Assembly: GCA_022559845.1 (NCBI GenBank)
Contig: CM040118.1
Location: 265,073,519-265,137,518, forward strand
Direction of reading: 5' to 3'
Length of the DNA stretch: 64,000 nt
Origin: Amorphophallus konjac
Lineage: Eukaryota; Streptophyta; Magnoliopsida; Alismatales; Araceae
Part shown: in pieces, positions 19,450 through 29,974 of the stretch
Layout: each line of letters opens with the position of its first letter
How positions within the stretch are numbered: the first letter of the stretch is position 1
Notes under the pieces: model-generated
The model's input: only the letters and a program-made list of their open reading frames with translations
The model's database searches: none
What the model was told of the DNA's origin: nothing
Program-made: the position numbers and the translations under genes

Positions 19450-21822
19450 TGATGTGACACAACCTAGGACTCAACAAGCAAGCACAATTAAGCATTCAAA
19501 AATGGACCGATAATAGCAACCGCTCACCCGATGCTCACTAAGACCCAGGGTAACTTGGCAATGCCAAGGGGAGGTTGTGTGGGCTAGGCCCTTGCTGGTA
19601 GAGGGCCAGCAAGGCCAAGGTTTGATTCCCCAAGGGTACGGCTGCCCAAATCAAGGGTCCGACGAAGTGCCAAAGGGCACGGGTTCCACTCTCTTCCCAC
19701 GATGATCACTCAAGACAACGGGGCTTGAGGATCGAGCTCTCACTCGCATAACCAGCGGAACTAGAACGAATATTGAAAGACAAGCACTAAATGTAGTGAA
19801 GGATTGAGCACTTACTCGACCGGTTTGAAGAAACCGGTCCCCGTCAGAGACGAGGGCGAGCGGGGAGGCGAGTGGATCCCCACACCCCGCGTCGGGGTAG
19901 CTTGACCTGCCCAAACAAGTTACACCACTACACCTCTCGCAGGAGGGGGATCTTGGGGTGGGGGTTAATGATATTACAAACAATACTACCTCCACGCAGG
20001 GAGGGGCCTTCAGCCGGCCAAGCGGGGCGGGGAAATTAGACTAAAGAGGGATGACTAAGTAACGGCACCGAATCTGCTTGCTGTCTGTGAACAGGGACAG
20101 ATAGTCGGTGTTGCTGCCGTAGAACCCGCTCAGGAATTTTGCTGGTGGTGAGACTGGTGGAAAAATCTTCGTAGCTGAGAAGGGAATGCCTCAGAATTTC
20201 TTTAATTTCTTCTGGAGTCGCTGCTGGCCGGGATGGAGGTTTGAACAGAGCCTCAGATTCTAGGACCGGCAGGTGCAGACTTCTAACAGCATATTGCAGA
20301 GAATGCCCTGGAAGCTCCCGACCTCGGAATCAAGCTCCATCAGAGTCGTTGAAATCTTGGACGAGTCCTCTTTGTAGAAAAACTGACGGGGAAGCCAACC
20401 GATGTCGGAGAAGACTAGGGGATGCAGAACAATGGCGACTGGTCGGTGCAGACTGTGGGTAGCAGATCTGCGTAGCTGAAGGAGAAAAATGAGAACTCTG
20501 GATCACGAACGCCAAATGAAGTTATGTTTATTGATTCTGGAAGTAGACTGGAAGATGAAGAATTTTGAAGAAGAACTCGTGGGCTGATTCCTCCGGGGTT
20601 CGTCGTGGCAGAGCTTCTCATCTGGCTCAGGTTCTTAGCCGAGGCAGAACTGCGCAGTTGTGGGAGAATAGACCTCCTGGATGGCTCGGAGATCGGAAGA
20701 AGATGAAACCACTTCTGTTGTGAAGGAGACTGGTAGACGCTTCCGACGATGGCTCTTGGGTCTTCAAACTCGTCCGGAGGAAGTCATGGTGGCCGGTGCA
20801 AGTTGATGGTTCATTTGCAACCTCTGGACAGCAAACTGCAACTTCGAAGTAGCTTCCAATGACCAAGAAAGAAGAAGGGGAAGGGGGTAGATGAGTGTGG
20901 GAGTGACCCCTGGTTGTAAGGGGGTCTTGGAGGGGGTGTTCTAAGGTGTGGGAGGTGGAGAATAAGGTATGGAAGAGGGTCCAATAGATGGTGGTAGTGG
21001 GGGCTGCGAATTTGGGAAGGTGGGTGAGAGGGAAAGGGTATTTGAAAATGGGTTTAAGGGTGGGGTTAATTTGTTTGTCTTGGGAATGGGGGGGGGTTGT
21101 GTTGGGAAAGGGAATGGGTGCTTGGGGTAGTGGGAAGGGTGCTTGGGAAAGTGGGAGGGGTAGCTGGGGGTTGGATGGTGAGGAGAGGATTGGTGGAGGG
21201 GGTCTTGGGACGGGATGGAGTATTGATGAGGGTTGTGGGGAATGGGAAGAGGCTTAAATGGGGTAGGTGGGGAGTGGAGGTGGTTGGGAAGGGAGGAGAG
21301 AGAAGAAAATTCGAATTTGGGTGTTGAGGAGAGAGAAAGTGGAGTGAAAAAGAGAGATTAAGAGAGGGAAGGGTGGGGAATCTCTCCCCTAGGGTTTCTC
21401 ACCCAAAAAATGGAATCTCTCCACTAGATAAGAAGTGTAAACTCTCAAAATGGCAAGTTTTTCATTCATTGATTCATTAAGTTGAAATGGGGGGGAATGA
21501 GGTCCTATATATAGGAAACCCACATTTCTACAAAAGTCCCTGACAATTGACTCAATGACAAATAACCGAGGGGGTAGGGGAGAGCCCTTGGGCCAAGCCC
21601 AATGAATTGGGCCCAATAGCTAACTAGATAACCTAATGACACTCAAACTTAGGGAAATGAACACAAGACCTAGGAACATGACTCAAATAAAAGAGAAAAT
21701 ACATCAAATGACTCAAATAAAAATTACATAGGACTCAAAATTAAATGACTAGACCATGCCGGATGCAACCGGGGCGAGGAGACGAGCTGTGAACGTGGGC
21801 ATGGGAGGTGATGTCCCCATCA
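19450..21822 (-). repeat. 3' LTR of the gypsy derivative
   Basis: Plus-strand left end TGATGTGACACAACC, right end GATGTCCCCATCA, giving terminal inverted repeats TGATG/CATCA. The right edge is supported by the related LTR at 62430, where similarity starts exactly at TGATGGGGG. A palindromic TATA candidate CCTATATATAGG lies at about 21503-21516 and fits a minus-strand promoter. The 20880-21340 part is very GGGT/GGGA-rich. ORFs within are not conserved genes. Confidence 0.75.
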
Positions 21823-23951
21823 TACTCCCGGGGTGCGGAGAACTCGACTCCGTCGAGTAAGTGTCCTTCCCTCCTCGGAGGGTGTAGAAGTGGTACAGCC
21901 CTTAGGTCTTCCGAATGAGACCGATCCATCCACCTGTCGAGATAGCGCTCGTATACCTTGCTCCGGGTGGTAGTGACTTGTTCATCCAATATTCGTTCAA
22001 TGCGCTCACGCTGGGCTCTCTTGGCTGGTGGTCTCTCCTCACGGGTGGGTGCTCTCTCAACGGAGGGAATATGCTCAATATCCTCACTAGGTACCACCGT
22101 GGGTCCCTTGTATGGAACTAGGTCGGCGACACTGAATGTGGGACTTACCCCATATTCCTCGGGGAGATCTAACGCATAGGCATTTGCACCAATGCGCCTC
22201 AGGACCTGGAAGGGACCAGCCCCACGTGGCCTCAATTTGGAGATGGCTTCCGGGGAGAGCCTCTCAGTCCTTACCATCACAAAGTCACCCTCATGGAATT
22301 CTTGGTGACGTCGATGAGAGTCGGCTCGCCTTTTATAAGTCACATTTTTCTTGCTAATGTGCTTGCAAAGGTTTTCATGTAATTTTGTGAATGCTGTCCT
22401 TTTAGTGGTTATGGGTGGACCTGGACAACCATAGATGGACTTATCATGCCATGATGCTATATGGACCTTGATGAACCTTGGTGGGCCGGGGCAACCATAT
22501 GTGGACTTATCATGCAATGTTGTCATGTAGACTTTGGTGGACCTAGGTGGGCCGGGGCACCCGTAGGTGGCCCTATCATGCAAATTGGTGATAAATATAG
22601 GGAGACCCGGACATCCGTAGATGCCTTTGACATGCTTAAGACCCATGATGAATGAAGGTGGACCATGACATCCGAATATGGACCACCCATACTTTCTACT
22701 TGACATGTGGGTGATATGAATGAATGGACCCGACATAGTGTTCATGCCAAGGGGTATGGAAAACCTAGACACATGCGTGCTTTTCCCAAAGGTGACTTCC
22801 ATGTGTATAGGTGTGGGACAATCTTTGGACTCCCATTGGAAAGGATCAAATGGATCTAAGAAGGTGGTCATCATGGGGTGGGGCACAACCTTATTACCTA
22901 GGGATATGTGGCCCAAGGTCAAGGCTCCCAAGGTGTAACCCGAGTCTAGGAAGGGGTGGGTTTGATCCATCACGGTGGGTTGGAGTAGGGGAAGGTGGGT
23001 GGTGGATAAGGTGGTTGGGCCACATGGGTATCCGTACTCCCATTGGAATGGGTCAAAGGGATCATGGTAAGGACTACCTAGAGAGAGGAACTCTATGTCC
23101 CCAAGGTCCTTACAAGTTGGTGAGTCATCCTCCTCCCAAGTAGTTGGTCCAAGGTCTCTAGTGGGTTGACCGTTCAAGGTACTTGGGATCTCAAGGGGTG
23201 GGGAGTAGACCGGGATGAGTTCTTCCTCCAAGGGGAGAAATAGGAGGATCTCACTAGTACAATGCCCACTTGTGCAAAGGGAGGTGATGGAACCGATGGA
23301 TGGGTGGACAAAGTTGACGGTGCTAGGCTCCAATGGTCCCATGGCTAGTAGGCCGGTTAAGTGGGCTTGCCAATGTAGGCAATCCACAAGGTCTCCCAAG
23401 TCTTCCACAGAGTAGAAGTTTTGATAAGTGACATGGGGAGGTCGGGTGGGAACAATTTGGGATTTATATCCCAATGGTGATGAGCTAGGGAGGGTGGGAC
23501 ATTGCTTGAGCCATTGGAGTATGGACTCATCTATGGTGAGGGTGCCATGTGTGACGGTGCATGGCCTTTGAGGATCCGGACCATGAGGGGTGGGGAAAGA
23601 TTGAGGCTCTTCTTCTTTATTGGTGGGAGCTTGGGCTTCCTCTATGGTGATAGGAGGGTCCATATGGGCATAAATCTTCCTAAGTTCATTTCTCATCTCA
23701 ACCCAAGAGTCGATTGGCTCTTGCCTTCCAACTTCCCTTAAGCCTACAATGTTTTGCCATTCATTCCTAGCTTGGCGCCATAGAAAACTTTTGGCATAGT
23801 TGACTTGCATAGACCCTGACAGGGTGAACCTCCCGAAGTGGTGATCTATAGAGCTTTCCCATTCTATATATAAACTAGGGTGGGATCCATCAAACACAAA
23901 GGCATCTATTGGGTCCAAGCGAGACGAGTAGGCTAAGTAGGAAGTGGCCAT
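21741..23951 (-). CDS. Gag-like / integrase-tail / chromodomain-like fusion polyprotein, 736 aa
   Basis: One uninterrupted frame from ATG 23951. Residues 1-95 resemble Retrotrans_gag (FDGSHPSLYIEWE, HHFGRF, ARNEWQNIV, SWVEMRNELRKIY). Residues 96-419 are unrecognised, acidic and proline-rich, with DPFDPFQWE seen twice. Residues 420-518 hold five repeats around YGCPGPP. From 519 the sequence is a Ty3/gypsy integrase C-terminus (YKRRADSHRRHQEFHEGDFVMV, then GPFQVLRRIGANAY, a GPY/F module, and SVADLVPY), followed at about 645-690 by a chromodomain-like segment (ERILDEQ...YERYLDRW). Protease, RT, RNase H and the integrase core are missing. It presumably depends on enzymes from a relative. The last 27 or so codons lie inside the 3' LTR. 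Confidence 0.8.
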   Translation of the reverse strand: MATSYLAYSSRLDPIDAFVFDGSHPSLYIEWESSIDHHFGRFTLSGSMQVNYAKSFLWRQARNEWQNIVGLREVGRQEPIDSWVEMRNELRKIYAHMDPPITIEEAQAPTNKEEEPQSFPTPHGPDPQRPCTVTHGTLTIDESILQWLKQCPTLPSSSPLGYKSQIVPTRPPHVTYQNFYSVEDLGDLVDCLHWQAHLTGLLAMGPLEPSTVNFVHPSIGSITSLCTSGHCTSEILLFLPLEEELIPVYSPPLEIPSTLNGQPTRDLGPTTWEEDDSPTCKDLGDIEFLSLGSPYHDPFDPFQWEYGYPCGPTTLSTTHLPLLQPTVMDQTHPFLDSGYTLGALTLGHISLGNKVVPHPMMTTFLDPFDPFQWESKDCPTPIHMEVTFGKSTHVSRFSIPLGMNTMSGPFIHITHMSSRKYGWSIFGCHGPPSFIMGLKHVKGIYGCPGLPIFITNLHDRATYGCPGPPRSTKVYMTTLHDKSTYGCPGPPRFIKVHIASWHDKSIYGCPGPPITTKRTAFTKLHENLCKHISKKNVTYKRRADSHRRHQEFHEGDFVMVRTERLSPEAISKLRPRGAGPFQVLRRIGANAYALDLPEEYGVSPTFSVADLVPYKGPTVVPSEDIEHIPSVERAPTREERPPAKRAQRERIERILDEQVTTTRSKVYERYLDRWMDRSHSEDLRAVPLLHPPRREGHLLDGVEFSAPREYDGDITSHAHVHSSSPRPGCIRHGLVI

Positions 23952-24014
23952 GATGATCGAGTGATAAATGCAATGGCCCTAGGACAAGACTTAGTAGAGA
24001 CAAGTCTAGAACTT

Positions 24015-24026
24015 GCTCTGATACCA
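24015..24026 (-). other. Primer-binding site of the gypsy derivative
   Basis: The minus strand reads TGGTATCAGAGC, two bases from the LTR edge at 24029. A leader of about 60 bases separates it from the ATG at 23951. At the second copy the corresponding region is beyond the truncation. Confidence 0.85.
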
Positions 24027-24028
24027 AT

Positions 24029-26403
24029 TGATGTGACACAACCTAGGACTCAACAAGCAAGCACAATTAAGCATTCAAAAACGGACCGATAATAGCAACC
24101 GCTCACCCGATGCTCACTAAGACCCGGGGTAACTTGGCAATGCCAAGGGGAGGTTGTGTGGGCTAGGCCCTTGCTGGTAGAGGGCCAGCAAGGCCAAGGT
24201 TTGATTCCCCAAGGGTACGGCTGCCCAAATCAAGGGTCCGATGAAGTGCCAAAGGGCACGGGTTCCACTCTCTTCCCACGGTGATCACTCAAGACAACAG
24301 GACTTGAGGATCGAGCTCTCACTCGCATAACCAACGGAACTAGAACGAATATTGAAAGACAAGCACTAAATGTAGTGAAGGATTGAGCACTTACTCGACC
24401 GGTTTGAAGAAACCGGTCCCGGTCGGAGACGAGGGCGAGCGGGGAGGCGAGTGGATCCCCACACGCCGCGTCGGGGTAGCTTGACCTGCCCAAACAAGTT
24501 ACACCACTACACCTCTCGCAGGAGGGGGATCTTGGGGTGGGGGTTAATGAGATTACAAACAATACTACCTCCACGCAGGGAGGGGCCTTCAGCCGGCCAA
24601 GCGGGGCGGGGAAATTAGACTAAAGAGGGATGACTAAGTAACGGCACCGAATCTGCTTGCTGTCTGCGAATGGGGATAGATAGTCGGTGTTGCTGCTGTA
24701 GAACCCGCTCAGGAATTTTTCTGGTGGCGAGACCGGTGGGAAAATCTTCGTAGCTGAGAAGGGAATGCCTCAGAATTTCTTTAATTTCTTCTGGAGTCGC
24801 TGCTGGCCGGGATGGAGGTTTGAACAGAGCCTCAGATTCTCGGACTGGCAGCTGCAGACTTCTAACAGTAGATTGCAGAGAATGCCCCGGCAGCTCCTGA
24901 CCTCGGAATCAAGCGCTGTCAGAGTTGTTGGAATCTTGGACGAGTCCTCTTTGCAGAAAAACTAACGGGGAAGCCAACTGATGTCGGAGAAGACTAGGGG
25001 ATGCAGAACAATGGTGACTGGTCGGTGCAGACTGTGGGTAGCAGATCTGGGTAGCTGAGGGAGAAAAATGAGAACTCTGGATCATGAACGCCGAATGAAG
25101 TTCTGTTTATTGATTCTGGAAGTAGACTGGAATATGAAGAATTTTGAAGAAGAACTTGTGGGCTGATTCATCAGGGGTTCGTCGTGGCAGAGCTTCTCAT
25201 CTGGCTCAGGTTCTTAGCCGAGGCAGAACTATGCAGTTGTGGGAGAATGGACCTCCTGGACGGCTCGGAGATCGGAAGAAGATGAAACCACTTATGTTGC
25301 GAAGGAGACTGATAGACGCTTCCGACGATGGCTCTTGGGTCTTCAAACTCGTCCGGAGGAAGTCGTGGTGGCTGCTGCAAGTTGTTGGTTCATCTGCAAC
25401 CTCTGGACAGCAAACTGCAACTTCGAAGTAGCTTCCAATGACCAAGAAAGAAGAAGGGGAAGGGGGTAGATGAGTGTGGGAGTGACCCCTGGTTGTAAGG
25501 GGGTCTTGGAGGGGGTGTTCTAAGGTGTGGGAGGTGTAGAATAAAATATGGAAGAGGGTCCAACAGATGGTGGTAGTGGGGGCTGCGAATTTGGGAAGGT
25601 GGGTGAGAGGGAAAGGGTATTTGAAAATGGGTTTAAGGGTGGGGTTAATTTGTTTGTCTTGGGAATGGGGGGGGGGGTTGTGTTGGGAAAGGGAATGGGT
25701 GCTTGGGGTAGTGGGAAGGGTGCTTGGGAAAGTGGGAGGGGTAGTTGGGGGTTGGATGGTGAGGAGAGGATTGGTGGAGGGGGTCTTGGGAAGGGATGGA
25801 GTATTGATGAGGGTTGTGGGGAATGGGAAGAGGCTTAAATGGGGTAGGTGGGGAGTGGAGGTGGTTGGGAAGGGAGGAGAGAGAAGAAAATTCGAATTTG
25901 GGTGTTGAGAAGAGAGAAAGTGGAGTGAAAAAGAGATATTAAGAGAGGGAAGGGTGGGGAATCTCTCCCCTAGGGTTTCTCACCCAAAAAATAAAATCTC
26001 TCCACTAGATAAGAAGTGTAAACTCTCAAAACGGCAAGTTTTTCATTCATTGATTCATTAAGTTGAAATGGGGGGGAATGAGGTCCTATATATAGGAAAC
26101 CCACATTTCTACAAAAGTCCCTGACAATTGACTCAATGACAAATAACCGAGGGGGTAGGGGAGAGCCCTTGGGCCAAGCCCAATGAATTGGGCCCAATAG
26201 CTAACTAGACAACCTAATGACACTCAAACTTAGGGAAATGAACACAAGACCTAGGAACATGACTCAAATAAAAGGGAAAATACATCAAATGACTCAAATA
26301 AAAATTACATAGGACTCAAAATTAAATGACTAGACCATGCCGGATGCAACCGGGGCGAGGAGACGAGCTGTGAACGTGGGCATGGGAGGTGATGTCCCCA
26401 TCA
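24029..26403 (-). repeat. Shared middle LTR of the gypsy derivative
   Basis: Collinear with 19450-21822 with scattered substitutions. It is the 5' LTR of the complete element to its left and the 3' LTR of the broken copy to its right. It has the same TGATG/CATCA ends and the same CCTATATATAGG promoter candidate (near 26085-26098). Confidence 0.8.
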
Positions 26404-27859
26404 TACTCCCGGGGTGCCGAGAACTCGACTCCGTCGAGTAAGTGTCCTTCCCTCCTCGGAGGGTGTAGAAGTGGTACAGCCCTTACGTCTTCCGAATGAG
26501 ACCGATCCATCCACCTGCCGAGATAGCGCTCGTATACCTTGCTCCGGGTGGTAGTGACTTGTTCATCCAATATTCGTTCAATGCGCTCACGCTGGGCTCT
26601 CTTGGCTGGTGGTCTCTCCTCACGGGTGGGTGCTCTCTCAACGGAGGGAATAGGCTCAATATCCTCACTAGGTACCACCGTGGGTCCCTTGTATGGCACT
26701 AGGTCGGTGACACTGAATGTGGGACTTACCCCATATTCCTCGGGGAGATCTAACTCATAGGCATTTGCACCAATGCGCCTCAGGACCTGGAAGGGACCAG
26801 CCCCACGTGGCCTCAATTTGGAGATGGCTTCCGGGGAGAGCCTCTCAGTCCTTACCATCACAAAGTCACCCTCATGGAATTCTTGGTGACGTCGATGAGA
26901 GTCGGCTCGCCTTTTATAAGTCACATTTTTCTTGCTAATGTGCTTGCAAAGGTTTTCATGTAATTTTGTGAATGCTGTCCTTTTAGTGGTTATGGGTGGA
27001 CCTGGACAACCATAGATGGACTTATCATGCCATGATGCCATATGGACCTTGATGAACCTTGGTGGGCCGGGGCAACCATATGTGGACTTATCATGCAATG
27101 TTGTCATGTAGACTTTGGTGGGCCTAGGTGGGCCGGGGCACCCGTAGGTGGCCCTATCATGTAAATTGGTGATAAATATAGGGGGACCCAGACATCCGTA
27201 GATGCCTTTGACATGCTTAAGACCCATGATGAATGAAGGTGGACCATGACATCCGAATATGGACCACCCATACTTTCTACTTGACATGTGGGTGATATGA
27301 ATGAATGGACCTGACATAGTGTTCATGCCAAGGGGTATGGAAAACCTAGACACATGCGTGCTTTTCCCAAAGGTGACTTCCATGTGTATAGGTGTGGGAC
27401 AATCTTTAGACTCCCATTGGAAAAGATCGAATGGATCTAAGAAGGTGGTCATCATGGGGTGGGGCACAACCTTATTACCTAGGGATATGTGGCCCAAGGT
27501 CATGACTCCCAAGGTGTAACCCGAGTCTAGGAAGGGGTGGGTTTGATCCATCACGGTGGGTTAGAGTAGGGGAAGGTGGGTGGTGGATAAGGTGGTTGGG
27601 CCACATGGGTATCCGTACTCCCATTGGAATGGGTCAAAGGGATCATGTTAAGGGCTACCTAGAGAGAGGAACTCTATGTCCCCAAGGTCCTTACAAGGTG
27701 GTGAGTCATCCTCCTCCCAAGTAGTTGGTCCAAGGTCTCTAGTGGGTTGACCGTTCAAGGTACTTGGGATCTCAAGGGGTGGGGAGTAGACCGGGATGGG
27801 TTCTTCCTCCAAGGGGAGAAATAGGAGGATCTCACTAGTACAATGCCCACTTGTGCAAA
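26322..27859 (-). pseudogene. Second, truncated copy of the Gag/integrase-tail fusion ORF
   Basis: Collinear with the 736-codon ORF but cut at 27859 (corresponding to about residue 225). Two stops are visible: TAA at 27650-27648 (in place of a Tyr codon) and TAA at 27563-27561 (in place of a Gln codon). The C-terminal 410 codons, with the YGCPGPP repeats, GPY/F module and chromodomain-like part, remain open. The N-terminal Gag-like part is gone. Confidence 0.85.
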
Positions 27860-27909
27860 TAGGAGAAATAAAAATGCATTTCAGATTAACATACAGATCT
27901 ATACTTAAA

Positions 27910-28990
27910 ACAAGTTTGCGTCTCATGCACATTCATGTCTCATATACACTTGAATCCATCTCATGCATTTGTCTCATGCATTCACAGTTCTGTTTGCCTC
28001 TCATATTGCATCTTATGCATATGAGGGCTGTGGTGCTTGCATCTTATGTTGCGTCTTATGCACATCTGTGTCTCAGTGCAAGTGTGCGTCTCATATTAAG
28101 TCTGCGTCTCATATTGCGTCTCACGCACACCAAAGGTCCGAGTACGTTTCAGGTCTGAGTATATACTCGGTCGGTGCAATCTTTGCACCTAGATTGAATG
28201 GGTCGGTGCAAAGAATGCTGCTGCACGCATACAAGGGTCGGTGCAATATTTGTACCTGGCTTGTATTGGTCTATGCAAGTTTTGTTACTACGCACATGCC
28301 AGAGTCGGTGCATGTGTCCGTCTTATCTTGCGTCTCATGTGGCCTAGGTCAGTGCATCTTCTGCCTCGGTGTATATTTTTCTAAAGCATATTGGAGGTGC
28401 GTCTTACTTTGCATGTCATGTGGCTTAGAGTCAGTGCATCTTTTGCCTCGGTGCATCTACAGTGCATTTTCTGCCTCGGTGCAAGTTTTGCATTAGACAT
28501 AATAAGTCATCGCCTCATGCATGTCTACGTCTAAGCATGTTTTGAGGTCGGTGCATTTTCTGCCTCGAGGCTAGCCTTGTCTGCTCGCATGTCGGAGCAT
28601 CTTTTGTCTAAGGCACATACAAGTTTCGCCTTGGTGCACATTTCCCAGTCCGTGCACATCATTGTAGAGGTTGGCGCAGATGTTGAGTCAGTGCTAGTTT
28701 TCATCTGTATGCACTATGAAGGTCTGTGCATATCTTGCTTAACACATCATAGAGTCGGTGCACATCTCTCTTTTGCATTCTTAGGTCTGAGCATGATTTG
28801 CCCTATGCATGAGCAAGTCCGTGCAGTTCACTGTAGTATAGCCATGAAGGTCGGTGCAATCTTTATTCCTTGAACATGCAAGGTCCATGCACGATAGGTT
28901 AAGGCATATTGGGTCGGTGCATTCTTTGCATCATGCACACACAAAGTCTGTGCAATATTCATACCTGTCTAACTGTTATATGTCTTGACA
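27910..28990. repeat. Degenerate word repeats GCGTCTCATGCA and GTCGGTGCA
   Basis: The first 240 bp contain about ten variants of (G)CGTCTCAT(G/A)(C/T)(A/G). From 28170 on, about thirty variants of GTC(G/C/T)GTGCA(A/T) occur 20 to 45 bp apart. The same words, in the same order, recur at 36591-36980. As in the LTR at 6294, the block lies in U3 and ends just before the G-box promoter. Confidence 0.8.
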
Positions 28991-29019
28991 TATAAACATG
29001 ACAACTGCTCGTAATCTTT

Positions 29020-29188
29020 AAGGAGAGCACGTGATCCAAGACTGAAAGCTGAGCTATGCTCGTGACACGTGGGAAGCTGTCAAGCTCAGATGCTGCCACG
29101 TGATCTTAGAATTCCAGATCTGGACGAAAAGATTGGGCGGGAAATGTGGCTTCCACACGCCCATCTTTCTGTTGTCTATAAATAAATA
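29020..29188 (+). promoter_or_regulatory. Copia element A promoter: three G-boxes and TATA box
   Basis: CACGTG occurs at 29028-29033, 29066-29071 and 29097-29102. The TATA box TCTATAAATAAATA is at about 29175-29188. The first G-box lies in AAGGAGAGCACGTGATCC, shared with the divergent LTR at 8296. The same three boxes are at 37053, 37091 and 37122 in the next LTR with the TATA at 37201. Three identical hexamers within 75 bp upstream of TATA suggest cooperative bZIP/bHLH control (inference). Confidence 0.7.
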
Positions 29189-29919
29189 TAGACGAGAGAA
29201 GAGCCACTAGAGAGTGATTCAAGCAGAGAGAGGAAGAGCAAGCATGATCAAGCCAGTTTGAGAGAGAAGATATGTGAGAGACAGAGAGAGAGAGAGAGCC
29301 ATGAGAGAAGTGTTTGTGAAAGCTCTTGTTATCAGTCTCTTAGTTCAGAACTAGAGCTGATCTGCTCATTATCTTGAGCTATATTCTCATTGTATTTTGA
29401 TTTTATGCTTTCTTCGTTTGTTTTCTAAAACTCGTGTTCTTCAAGCTGTGTGTCAGCGGACAGGTTAAGCTATAAACCTCAGCATCAGAGGAGGATTCCT
29501 CTGGTAGCAAGCTGTGAGGCTCAACAGTCTGGGAGTGTATTCCCCGAAGCTGTGGATCAGCGGTTGTAGGGAAGGCATTCCCCGAATCTGTGGATCAGCG
29601 GAGTTAAAGCTCTGTAATCAGCAGTGAAGCCATGCTAGATTTAGTGTGGGGTGGACGTAGATCTCTGCATAGAGATCGAACCACCTAAAAAACCCTTTCT
29701 CTTGTGTGGTTGCATTCTGATCTGTGTTCATCACCGTTTCCATGTTACTTCACGTTAGATGGATGTTTAGGAACGATTGCTTGAGTTGCTCCTCTTAGAT
29801 TGTGGTTAAGTGTTTTTCAACTGTCCTACAGTAGTTCGATTTAATTCCGCACTAGTAGCTACTGTAAAAATTTTATTAGGTGATTGATCTATTCACCCCC
29901 CTCTAGATCACACATCAAT

Positions 29920-29931
29920 TGGTATCAGAGC
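29920..29931 (+). other. Primer-binding site, copia element A
   Basis: TGGTATCAGAGC, complementary to initiator methionine tRNA, five bases after the LTR end CACACA. The gag ATG follows 44 bases downstream. Confidence 0.9.
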
Positions 29932-29974
29932 CTAACTCTTCTACAGGGACTAACATCCTGAAGAGCTAGCTATC

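Larger units (their letters stand above)
19450..27859 (-). mobile_element. Non-autonomous gypsy (chromovirus-derived) element, LTR-internal-LTR-internal
   Basis: On the plus strand: LTR (19450-21822), internal region, LTR (24029-26403) and a second internal region cut at 27859 where copia LTR sequence begins. The first three parts form one complete element in reverse orientation. The second internal copy shares the middle LTR, as expected after unequal recombination between LTRs or between adjacent insertions. The coding region has Gag-like and integrase-tail parts only. The left flank is AAGAT (19445-19449); its partner duplication was not found because the right end is truncated. Confidence 0.8.
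27860..29914 (+). repeat. 5' LTR of copia element A (5'-truncated)
   Basis: It begins in mid-LTR directly after the truncated gypsy derivative (shared bases CACTTGTGCAAA at the join) and ends TAGATCACACA. Contents: repeats of GCGTCTCATGCA (27910-28150), repeats of GTCGGTGCA (28170-28990), triple G-box promoter, TATA box, GA-rich transcript start, U5 with the conserved block ending GATCGAACCACCTAAAA (about 29650-29692). A 41-bp tandem duplication around 29530-29600 (GCTGTGGATCAGCGG twice) is absent from the LTR at 36591. Confidence 0.85.

Noticed and set aside
20988..21327. Gly/Trp-rich ORFs (and the copy at 25548-25908)
   Set aside because: GGGT/GGGA-rich LTR DNA; the two copies are open in different frames and lie in both LTRs.
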